From Porticoccaceae bacterium (GTDB lineage Bacteria > Pseudomonadota > Gammaproteobacteria > Pseudomonadales > Porticoccaceae), in assembly GCA_029248755.1 (NCBI GenBank), contig JAQWIR010000018.1, positions 1 through 44,038 on the forward strand: DNA of 44,038 nt, in the 5' to 3' direction. Below the pieces are notes generated by a model, which saw only the letters and a program-made list of their open reading frames with translations, had not been told where the DNA came from and did no database searches. The translations under genes and the position numbers were made by a program. Below are positions 1 to 6,869 of the stretch, piece by piece; within the stretch, counting starts at the first letter, position 1; each line of letters starts with the position of its first letter.

Positions 1-9
1 GATCTATTT

Positions 10-46
10 ACTCTAACTTTTGACATTAACTAATCGTTAGAGTTAA
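10..46. repeat. Overlapping inverted repeats at window edge
   Basis: ACTCTAAC (10-17) is matched by its exact reverse complement GTTAGAGT (36-43). A second, nested pair TTAACT/AGTTAA (26-31 and 41-46) uses the same right arm. They lie just before the terminator. They could be an operator or alternative hairpins at the end of an upstream transcript; the window edge prevents a decision. Confidence 0.3.
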
Positions 47-50
47 TACA

Positions 51-81
51 AAAAAGCCGAGCTTTTAGCTCGGTTTTTTTT
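51..81. terminator. Intrinsic terminator of the upstream gene
   Basis: A 6-bp GC-rich stem CCGAGC/GCTCGG (57-62 and 68-73) with a 5-base loop is followed by eight T and preceded by a run of A, so it could also act on the opposite strand. No gene inside the window lies to its left, so it probably ends a gene beyond the window edge. Confidence 0.8.
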
Positions 82-336
82 GCTTTAAAATCACTCTGAG
101 CTTAAAGCTAGTATGTATTTTTCCGACTTCCAAGGCTTATATTGAACCTGATATTCCTGTCACGACAAACGATGTTGCGGTGGTTAGCGATGTTCCCTTA
201 AGTGGTGCAAGGAAGTCGTGGTTTACTATTTTCTTTGTAAGTGTTTTTTAGTCAATAATCGCCATTATATTTAATGATTCAATTGGATATTTTTGGTCAA
301 GTTAATGCATAAAAATTGAAATTAATATATAAACCT
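82..336 (+). other. Intergenic stretch with a start-less open frame
   Basis: There is no convincing gene here. One frame stays open from about 69 to a TAG at 249-251, and its last 40 or so codons read like protein (a Pro/Asp/Val-rich stretch, then a hydrophobic end). It has no ATG and no ribosome binding site. It may be the decayed end of a membrane protein gene or chance. No promoter for the next gene stands out. Confidence 0.3.
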
Positions 337-1266
337 ATGATAGAACCCATTGCAGGAGCAAATAGTTTGAAAACCAGAATATTAAGATGGCTTTTTACTG
401 TTCCAGTAGGTTTTAAGCTGTTAGCTATATTAGGGGTTATTGCTGTATTAGGACAAATCTTGTTCGGGACTAAAATATTATTAACCCTTGCGGCATTCTT
501 CGCCGCCTCAGTGGCAAATGCCACAGCTATAGGAGGTGGCTTTTTGTTCATGCCACTGTTTATTTTTATCTACAAATTAGCGCCAATTGCAGCACTAAAA
601 CTAAGTATTGCTACCCAAGCTTTTGGAATGACATCCGGCGCGCTAACTTGGGGTCGGCGTTATATAGACAAACCTGCCTTTATTTTAGCGTCCATTGCCA
701 GTGTTTTCGGTGTTTGGTTGGCCACTTATGTGTGGGTATTTCCTTCAAGTTATATAAAACCCCTGTTCGCAGTTGTTTCCTTAGGTGTTTTTATCGCTCT
801 ACTGGTAGAGATGAAACTAAAGCTGCCTAATGAAAAGAATTTAGTTAATTTCAAATTAAACTATCAATTGGTTGGCTTTTGGCTGTCAGCACTTGTAGGA
901 GGATTGATTACAGGCTGGACAGCCATTGGTGTTGGCGAAGTGGTTGCTTTGTATTTGTTATTTTTTTACAGAATAAGCCTCGATATAGCGATTGGAACCG
1001 GGGTTGCCGTTTTAGCGGTGAGTTCAATGGCTGGTTTTCTCTTTCATATGAGCCTTGGGGGAATTCCATGGGAATTACTTGTTTTCACAGTACCAGGTGT
1101 CATTTTGGGTGGGCGTTATGGGGTAAAATTTGCCAAACATCTCGAACACAGTGTATGCCAATCTAGTAGTCAAAAAATAGTTAAAAAATCACCGTTAAAA
1201 CTGATATTTGCTATGGTTATTTTAATCGATTGTGTTGTGATTTTACTTTTTGAACTGTTGCAGTGA
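337..1266 (+). CDS. TSUP (TauE/SafE) family membrane permease
   Basis: Predicted inner-membrane transporter of the TSUP family (PF01925), which exports or imports small anions such as sulfite, sulfoacetate or other organosulfur/carboxylate anions; the substrate cannot be read from sequence. About eight hydrophobic segments are visible. The first repeat carries the family signature: a Gly-Gly-Gly turn in NATAIGGGF followed by a Pro, an Ala-Leu-Lys and ATQAFGMTSGALTW. The second repeat has the matching TGWTAIGVGEV segment. I chose ATG 337. The frame also has a TTG at 316, and a TTG at 367 with a GGAG eight bases before it, so the N-terminus is uncertain by about 10 residues. It stands alone on the + strand and is not obviously part of the polysaccharide locus. 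Confidence 0.85.
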   Translation: MIEPIAGANSLKTRILRWLFTVPVGFKLLAILGVIAVLGQILFGTKILLTLAAFFAASVANATAIGGGFLFMPLFIFIYKLAPIAALKLSIATQAFGMTSGALTWGRRYIDKPAFILASIASVFGVWLATYVWVFPSSYIKPLFAVVSLGVFIALLVEMKLKLPNEKNLVNFKLNYQLVGFWLSALVGGLITGWTAIGVGEVVALYLLFFYRISLDIAIGTGVAVLAVSSMAGFLFHMSLGGIPWELLVFTVPGVILGGRYGVKFAKHLEHSVCQSSSQKIVKKSPLKLIFAMVILIDCVVILLFELLQ

Positions 1267-1395
1267 GTTTAGGTTAATAAAATATGCAAATTAGTTGTTT
1301 TTTGTGAACTAGTCGATGCTTTTAGTGCTGTATTAGCCTTGATCCTTGCCATAATTAATAAGGAAATTATTTAAAATTCTGTTAAGGAGAACAGT

Positions 1396-1812
1396 ATGAA
1401 TGTAACTGCTAGTCAGCGATGTATACTCTTAGTAATCCTCGCCATAATATTTATTTTAGCCCTGTTAAAAGGAGTAATGCAGACCGCTGAAGTTGATGAA
1501 TTAACATCTACAAAGATTCAACCCTTTAGTGATCAAGTCACCAAGTCTAAGTCTAAGTCTAAGCCTAAGCCTAAGCTTAACCCTAACAAGAGTGCCACTG
1601 ACGTAAAAGTCAATAAAGTAGTCTTAATAAATTCTGCGTCCGCTGAAGAAATTGCAAAAAATTTAAAAGGAATAGGGGTCGCGATAGCCCAGCGAATAGT
1701 TTTAAGAAGGCAGCAGCAAGGCCCATACCAGGACTTTGACCAATTAAAAGCAGTTTCTGGGGTAGGAGTGGCTAAAATTGAGGCTAATAGAGATAGAATC
1801 AGTTTTGATTAG
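1396..1812 (+). CDS. ComEA-like helix-hairpin-helix DNA-binding protein
   Basis: A 138-residue exported or membrane-anchored protein with a hydrophobic N-terminal segment (about residues 8-26), a Lys-Ser/Lys-Pro linker (about 50-70) and a C-terminal ComEA-type double helix-hairpin-helix domain. The domain is marked by INSASAEEI, LKGIGVAIAQRI and LKAVSGVGVAKIE. ComEA proteins bind incoming DNA in the periplasm during natural transformation; short homologues also occur singly with unproven roles. A strong AAGGAG lies 7 bases before the ATG. No other competence gene is in the window. The linker is encoded by a hexanucleotide repeat and could vary in length. Confidence 0.85.
   Translation: MNVTASQRCILLVILAIIFILALLKGVMQTAEVDELTSTKIQPFSDQVTKSKSKSKPKPKLNPNKSATDVKVNKVVLINSASAEEIAKNLKGIGVAIAQRIVLRRQQQGPYQDFDQLKAVSGVGVAKIEANRDRISFD
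1543..1584 (+). repeat. In-frame hexanucleotide repeat in comEA-like gene
   Basis: Seven near-copies of AAGTCT/AAGCCT in tandem (three AAGTCT, two AAGCCT, then two degenerate units). They encode alternating Lys-Ser and Lys-Pro. Gain or loss of units keeps the reading frame and changes only linker length. Confidence 0.85.
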
Positions 1813-1824
1813 GCTAAAAATCAA

Positions 1825-1852
1825 AGGACAAACAGTACAGATTAGGTATAAT
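1825..1852 (+). promoter_or_regulatory. Candidate sigma-70 promoter for the phosphomannomutase gene
   Basis: A perfect -10 hexamer TATAAT (1847-1852) with AGGACA (1825-1830, 4 of 6 matches to TTGACA) 16 bases upstream. It would give a leader of about 118 bases before the ATG at 1977. Motif match only. Confidence 0.45.
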
Positions 1853-1976
1853 TCTGCGCCATAAAAGCCTCGCACTTTAATCAGCTGTTGTAAAAGCGGC
1901 ATTCCAAAGTGGTTGGGCAGGTGTTAATTAATGTCGCCCACGTGGCGCCCTATACTGATTTGGAGAAAGCTACACA

Positions 1977-3350
1977 ATGTCTGACTTAACTTGTTTCAAA
2001 GCTTACGATATCCGAGGCCAGCTTGGAACCGAACTCAATGAAGAAATTGCCTACAGAATTGGGCGAGCCTTTGCTGAGTTTTTACAGCCAAAAAAGGTAG
2101 TATTAGGTGGTGATGTGCGATTGACTAGTGAGGAGCTTAAACAGGCTCTAGCCAATGGTATTCGCGATACAGGTGCCGATGTAATTGATATTGGTGTGGT
2201 TGGAACAGAAGAAGTCTATTTTGCGACGTCTTACCTGGAAACTGACGGAGGTATTGAGGTCACTGCTAGCCATAATCCACTTGATTACAATGGAATGAAG
2301 CCGGTAAGAGAAAACTCTAAACCCATTAGCTCGGATACTGGCTTATTAAAGATAAAAGCAATGGCTGAAGAAAACGATTTTCCTGCAGTTGATGAAAGTG
2401 CCAGAGGCAGCATTAAACAGGTCTCCATACTAGAGCCATATCTCGATCATCTGATGGACTATATTGACCTAGCCTCGATTAAGCCGCTTAAATTGGTTAT
2501 GAATGCCGGTAATGGAGCCGCGGGGCATGTTGTAGATGCTATTGAAGAGCGCTTTAAAGCCATGGGTGTACCCGTTGAGATTGTGAAAATATTTAATCAA
2601 CAGGATGGTAACTTTCCAAACGGGATTCCCAATCCTATTTTGCATGAAAATCGCGCGCCAACCATTAATGCCGTGCTTGAGCATAAAGCCGATATGGGTA
2701 TTGCATGGGATGGTGATTTTGATCGCTGTTTTCTGGTTGATGAAAAGGGTAATTTTATTGAGGGCTACTACATAGTCGGCCTTTTAGCTGAGGCGTTTTT
2801 AAATAAAAATCCGGGAGCTAAAATTGTCCATGATCCGCGCTTAACATGGAATACAATTGATGTGGCTAAACGTGGCGGCGGTGAGGCTATCCAATCAAAA
2901 ACTGGTCATGCCTTTATTAAAGAACGTATGCGCTCTGAAGATGCAGTATATGGGGGTGAAATGAGTGCTCACCATTACTTTAGAGACTTCTTTTATTGTG
3001 ATAGCGGTATGATTCCCTGGTTGTTGGTGTTGGAACTAGTTAGCAAAACAGGCAATCCGCTGTCTGAATTAGTGAAAAAAATGGTTGAGGCTTACCCTTC
3101 ACCGGGTGAAATTAATCGCAAGGTGTCTGATGCAAATCAAGTAATTGCTACTGTGACCAAAAAGTATGAGAGTCAGGCATTGGTAATTGATACAACCGAT
3201 GGTGTATCGATGGAGTTCCCAGAGTGGCGTTTTAACTTGCGGATGAGTAATACTGAACCGGTTATTAGACTCAATATCGAGTCCCGTGGTGATAAGCAGA
3301 TTTTGCAAGAAAACCAAAATGCACTTTTAGCTTTGATAGAATCAGTGTAA
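1977..3350 (+). CDS. manB: Phosphomannomutase (ManB/CpsG type)
   Basis: Converts mannose-6-phosphate to mannose-1-phosphate, supplying ManC (23115) for GDP-mannose. At 457 residues it has the normal length of the alpha-D-phosphohexomutase family. The phosphoserine loop TASHNP (Ser98), the metal-binding loop DGDFDR (Asp245, Asp247, Asp249), and the C-terminal phosphate-binding RMSNTEP loop are all intact. The N-terminus KAYDIRG is typical of ManB/CpsG rather than of GlmM. Some family members also act on glucose phosphates, so phosphoglucomutase activity is possible. GGAG about 9 bases before the ATG supports the start. It opens the polysaccharide locus, 32 bases before rfaH. Confidence 0.92.
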   Translation: MSDLTCFKAYDIRGQLGTELNEEIAYRIGRAFAEFLQPKKVVLGGDVRLTSEELKQALANGIRDTGADVIDIGVVGTEEVYFATSYLETDGGIEVTASHNPLDYNGMKPVRENSKPISSDTGLLKIKAMAEENDFPAVDESARGSIKQVSILEPYLDHLMDYIDLASIKPLKLVMNAGNGAAGHVVDAIEERFKAMGVPVEIVKIFNQQDGNFPNGIPNPILHENRAPTINAVLEHKADMGIAWDGDFDRCFLVDEKGNFIEGYYIVGLLAEAFLNKNPGAKIVHDPRLTWNTIDVAKRGGGEAIQSKTGHAFIKERMRSEDAVYGGEMSAHHYFRDFFYCDSGMIPWLLVLELVSKTGNPLSELVKKMVEAYPSPGEINRKVSDANQVIATVTKKYESQALVIDTTDGVSMEFPEWRFNLRMSNTEPVIRLNIESRGDKQILQENQNALLALIESV

Positions 3351-3382
3351 ATTACCCATGGTTAAATAAAAGAGTCATCATT

Positions 3383-3901
3383 GTGAATGGTTGGTTTTTA
3401 GTACAAACAAAGCCGAAACAGGAAGATAGGGCAGTTGAAAACCTCGAAATGCAGGGGGTTAATGCTTTTTGTCCTAAGGTTTTTGTGGAAAGGCTTAGCC
3501 GTGGTAAGCGTAAATTGTCTAAAGAGGTGCTGTTTCCCAATTATCTATTTGTGCAGTTTGATCAGGATAATGTTTCTGCACTCTCGGTAAACTATACCCG
3601 TGGTGTTAATAGAATTATTACTTTTGGTAATAAGCCCTCAGCTGTGCCTGATCAGTTAATTGCGCAGCTAAAAGACCGCGTTGATCAAAATAATGACAGT
3701 GTGATTACTGATTTACCTGAAGAAGGCGATCAGTTACAGATTCTTGAGGGGCCATTTCGTGGTCTTAATGCAATATTTTCACAAATTGATGGTGATTCTA
3801 GAGCTATTGTTCTAATTACCATTCTAAGTCAAAAAGTTAGAGCAGTTCTCCCTCTTGCTAGCTTAAGTCGTTCGGATAAGGGCACTGTAAGAGTAATTTA
3901 A
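3383..3901 (+). CDS. rfaH: RfaH-type transcription antiterminator (NusG paralogue)
   Basis: A 172-residue NusG-family protein that matches E. coli RfaH (162 residues) along its length. It has an N-terminal NGN domain beginning NGWFLVQTKPKQEDRA, the RfaH-like RGKR...LFPNYLFVQFD segment, the TRGV block, and a C-terminal KOW domain (from about residue 115). RfaH rides on RNA polymerase after recruitment at ops sites and suppresses termination and polarity in long surface-polysaccharide operons; it also helps recruit ribosomes. The start is GTG at 3383; no in-frame ATG lies near. A gene for it inside the locus fits local control of these long operons, and an ops-like element is seen at 18514. Confidence 0.93.
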   Translation: MNGWFLVQTKPKQEDRAVENLEMQGVNAFCPKVFVERLSRGKRKLSKEVLFPNYLFVQFDQDNVSALSVNYTRGVNRIITFGNKPSAVPDQLIAQLKDRVDQNNDSVITDLPEEGDQLQILEGPFRGLNAIFSQIDGDSRAIVLITILSQKVRAVLPLASLSRSDKGTVRVI

Positions 3902-3969
3902 ATTAACCAAGCAAAGTTCGGCATACTGGTCTATACATAGATGTAGGGATATCTAAACAAGGACTAGTT

Positions 3970-6501
3970 ATGAAGAATAAAGTCTTCGCCATTTTTATTA
4001 TTACTTCACTGCTTTTTATACAGTTTATACAAGGTCACAGTGCTCTTGCCAGTCAAGGTGCACAAGCTAATATAGATCTTAATCAAGCGCTTGAAGAGGC
4101 AAAACTTTTTTGTAAGCAAAAAGTTGACCCAATGATTGCCAACATGGCAAAGCAAGCTGGTTATGATGTTGAAAAACTATGTAAAAGCCTAAATCAATTT
4201 TCTTTATCAGGTGAGCAAATAGAGGAAATTGAAATACCTGAGCGATCACTTGAAGCAACAAATAATGCACAAGAAAACCCCCAAAATACAAATGCTAACC
4301 AGGAAAAGGGTGAAAATCTTCTTGATCAGCCTGATCAGTCTGAAAATACCCCGCTAAAACTATTTGGTTATGATCTATTTGCTGGTGAGCCGGCTACATT
4401 TCAGCCCAATACTCATGCTCCTATAGAGCCTGACTATTTATTAGGGCCGGGTGATCAGTTAAACATTCAGTTCTATGGCAAGGTCAATGATTATTTCGAA
4501 CAAAATATTCTAAGAGATGGGTCTATAAGTTTCCCCAAAATAGGTCCAATTGGTGTGGCTGGAATGAATTTTTCGGACGTGAAAAAGCTAATTAATCGCA
4601 AAGTGGCAGAAGAATATATTGGTGTAAAAGTTAGTGTCAGTCTTGGTGCTTTGCGATCGATACAAGTTTTTGTTTTTGGGGAAGCCTACAAGCCCGGCCG
4701 ATATACCGTACCCTCATTATCGACGATCACTAATGTGCTTTATCTTAGCGGTGGTGTTTCTGAAATAGCTTCATTGAGAAATATTCAAATAAAGCGTGAC
4801 GGGAAAATACAGGCTGTTTTTGATCTCTATGATCTTCTCCTCAATGGTGATCGTTCAGGTGATATTAGACTTCAGGCGGGCGATACAATTTTTATCCCTA
4901 CAATTGGGCAGACAGCCAGTATTGATGGGCAGATTAGAAGGCCGGCTATTTATGAAATAAAGAAAAAGCCGACGGTGGGAAAATTAATTGAATTATCTGG
5001 TGGACTTTTACCCAAGGCATTTCAAGCAAAAGCCAGAATAAAGCGGGTCGATAATTTAGGTTTTATGACAGTTGTAGATATTGATCTTAAAACAAACAAA
5101 GGACGCGATACTAAGTTAAAAAATGGTGATTTACTGGTAGTTGATGCTGTGGCAGATGCGTCAAACAATGTGGTTACCCTTTCGGGCAATGTTTATCACC
5201 CTGGAGAATCTTTATGGAAACAGAATCTAAGGGTGACAGATTTAATCCCCAGTAGTAATCACTTAATGCCCAACACAGATTTAAATTTTGCTCTATTGCG
5301 TCGTGAGCTCAAACCTTCGGGGGCTATAACGACACTTTTTATACCATTGATGGATATATTATCTAACCCTGAAAGCCCTTTGAATTATTCTTTACAGCCC
5401 AGAGATGAATTAGTTGTATTCGGCGCTCAAGAGGAGACTCGTGCTGAAAGTTTAGGTGAATTAGTGATGTTGTTAAAGCAACAGTCGCGAATCGGCGAAG
5501 TTGCTAAGATAGTCACTATTTCTGGGGCAGTTCAATCGCCAGGCAGTTATCCAATGACTGAAAATATGAGTCTTACTCAGTTAATTGCATTCTCTGGAGG
5601 TATGAAAGAACAGGCCTATAATCAGTCCATCGAGCTTACTCGTTCTGATTTTTCTGACCGAAAAAAAGTGGTCGTATCTCATCAGACAATAAATTTGTCT
5701 TCTATTTTGTCGGGAGAGCAGGCTGATATTAAGCTCAACCCTTACGATCAAATTAATATAAGAGCACTAGCCGATTATAGAGAGATAATGACCGTAAAAA
5801 TTGAAGGTGAGGTTTTATTGCCTGGAGATTATAGTATTCTTGAAAATGAAACCCTATCAAGTGTTATTGCGCGGGCGGGTGGATTAACCAACACGGCTCA
5901 TGTGGCGGCAGCTATTTTTACTCGTGAAACACTTCGGCAGCGCGAGATTCAGAAAATAGAGATTTTGCGTGATCAGCTTCAATCAGATCTTGCGTCGATC
6001 AATCTTAAAGATGGAAAAAGTGTCACTAAAGAGAGCGAGCAAAAAATCTTGAGTCAGTTAGACAAGGAAAAGGCGCTTGGACGTTTAGTGATTGATTTGG
6101 AGGCTATTATTCAAGGTAAAGTACCTGATATTGCATTGAGGGATGGCGATTACCTAGTCATTCCAGAGTTACGCCAAGAAGTAGCTGTGATGGGCGAGGT
6201 ACCCTGGCCATCAGCGCACCAATATAATGATAAATTACGGATTGATGACTACCTTGAGTTGGCAGGCGGTATTAAGCCAAGTGCAGATAAAACTAGAATT
6301 TATGTTGTAAAAGTTAATGGCTCGGTGCGCATTCCAAAACACTCAGGCTGGCCAAGATGGGGAAATTTTAAAATAGAGCCAGGTGATACTGTGGTTGTGC
6401 CTATGGATATGGATCGACAGTCATCATTATCCTTATGGAGCGAGGTTACACGAATTATCTATCAATTATCTCTTGGAGCGGCTGCAATAAAAAATCTATA
6501 A
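3970..6501 (+). CDS. Large polysaccharide export protein with about six SLBB domains
   Basis: An 843-residue periplasmic/outer-membrane exporter of the OPX superfamily. A signal peptide (about residues 1-28, hydrophobic, ending ALAS) is followed by a Gln/Asn/Glu-rich region. The Poly_export domain comes next (PDYLLGPGDQLNIQFYG at about 152, then ILRDGSISFPKIG). SLBB-like units follow, each with a G-x-V/x-x-P-G core, at about residues 232, 316, 400, 513, 610 and 738. There is no lipobox, unlike Wza, so it resembles the longer KpsD/multi-SLBB exporters. It lies 68 bases after rfaH with a good AAGGA site. The locus also has a Wza-type lipoprotein (12585), so this may be a second exporter or an accessory periplasmic part. 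Which of the two carries the polymer cannot be told from sequence. Confidence 0.88.
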   Translation: MKNKVFAIFIITSLLFIQFIQGHSALASQGAQANIDLNQALEEAKLFCKQKVDPMIANMAKQAGYDVEKLCKSLNQFSLSGEQIEEIEIPERSLEATNNAQENPQNTNANQEKGENLLDQPDQSENTPLKLFGYDLFAGEPATFQPNTHAPIEPDYLLGPGDQLNIQFYGKVNDYFEQNILRDGSISFPKIGPIGVAGMNFSDVKKLINRKVAEEYIGVKVSVSLGALRSIQVFVFGEAYKPGRYTVPSLSTITNVLYLSGGVSEIASLRNIQIKRDGKIQAVFDLYDLLLNGDRSGDIRLQAGDTIFIPTIGQTASIDGQIRRPAIYEIKKKPTVGKLIELSGGLLPKAFQAKARIKRVDNLGFMTVVDIDLKTNKGRDTKLKNGDLLVVDAVADASNNVVTLSGNVYHPGESLWKQNLRVTDLIPSSNHLMPNTDLNFALLRRELKPSGAITTLFIPLMDILSNPESPLNYSLQPRDELVVFGAQEETRAESLGELVMLLKQQSRIGEVAKIVTISGAVQSPGSYPMTENMSLTQLIAFSGGMKEQAYNQSIELTRSDFSDRKKVVVSHQTINLSSILSGEQADIKLNPYDQINIRALADYREIMTVKIEGEVLLPGDYSILENETLSSVIARAGGLTNTAHVAAAIFTRETLRQREIQKIEILRDQLQSDLASINLKDGKSVTKESEQKILSQLDKEKALGRLVIDLEAIIQGKVPDIALRDGDYLVIPELRQEVAVMGEVPWPSAHQYNDKLRIDDYLELAGGIKPSADKTRIYVVKVNGSVRIPKHSGWPRWGNFKIEPGDTVVVPMDMDRQSSLSLWSEVTRIIYQLSLGAAAIKNL

Positions 6502-6529
6502 CAAATACTTTTTGACTTGCTAAATTCAT

Positions 6530-6556
6530 TGATGGATTGATGGATTGATGGATTGA
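6530..6556. repeat. Tandem repeat of TGATGGAT, about 3.4 copies
   Basis: Three perfect head-to-tail copies of TGATGGAT starting at 6530 and a partial fourth (TGA). Noncoding. It sits about 30 bases after the stop of the SLBB gene and could vary in copy number by slippage. Confidence 0.9.
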
Positions 6557-6688
6557 CTAGTTATTTTTCATCATAAACCAAAAATTTTTTCCTAAAAAAT
6601 ACTACTAAATCTAAATAATAAAAATCCTATTCTCAACGTCATGGGCTTTAGGCTAAATATTCAATGGTAGGTCAATCAACTTAAAGTC

Positions 6689-6717
6689 TTGGATAAATTA
6701 AAAAAGCATTGTATAGT
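6689..6717 (+). promoter_or_regulatory. Candidate sigma-70 promoter for the lipoprotein operon
   Basis: TTGGAT (6689-6694) and TATAGT (6712-6717) are separated by exactly 17 bases. The -10 matches at 5 of 6 positions and the -35 at 3 of 6. Together with the hairpin in the leader it suggests a separate transcript for the lipoprotein-yjbH part of the locus. Confidence 0.4.
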
Positions 6718-6824
6718 AAGGGTATAGGCCGTTTATTATGCATATAAGTATACCTAGCAGAAAGCACAAAAAACTTTCAGACACTTGCTTTTATTCTAAG
6801 AAATGGTTCAAAAAATAAAATTTT

Positions 6825-6849
6825 AAGTGGTCGGACTTCCGAATCACTT
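6825..6849 (+). promoter_or_regulatory. Interrupted inverted repeat in the lipoprotein leader
   Basis: AAGTG (6825-6829) pairs with CACTT (6845-6849), and CGGA (6832-6835) with TCCG (6838-6841), leaving a small internal loop. It ends about 20 bases before the start codon, just ahead of the ribosome binding site, so it could be a regulator-binding site or an RNA hairpin. No T-run follows. Confidence 0.35.
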
Positions 6850-6869
6850 CACTCTAGGGAGTAACAGTC

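Larger units (their letters stand above)
6502..6869 (+). other. AT-rich intergenic region before the lipoprotein gene
   Basis: 368 bases without a gene. It holds an 8-base tandem repeat (6530-6556), a very AT-rich stretch (about 6570-6640), a candidate promoter (6689-6717) and a leader hairpin (6825-6849) ahead of the TAGGGAG ribosome binding site of the next gene. No clear terminator follows the export gene. Confidence 0.6.

Noticed and set aside
1543-1584. Short direct repeats as a possible CRISPR array
   Set aside because: Six-base units without spacers, in frame inside a coding sequence.
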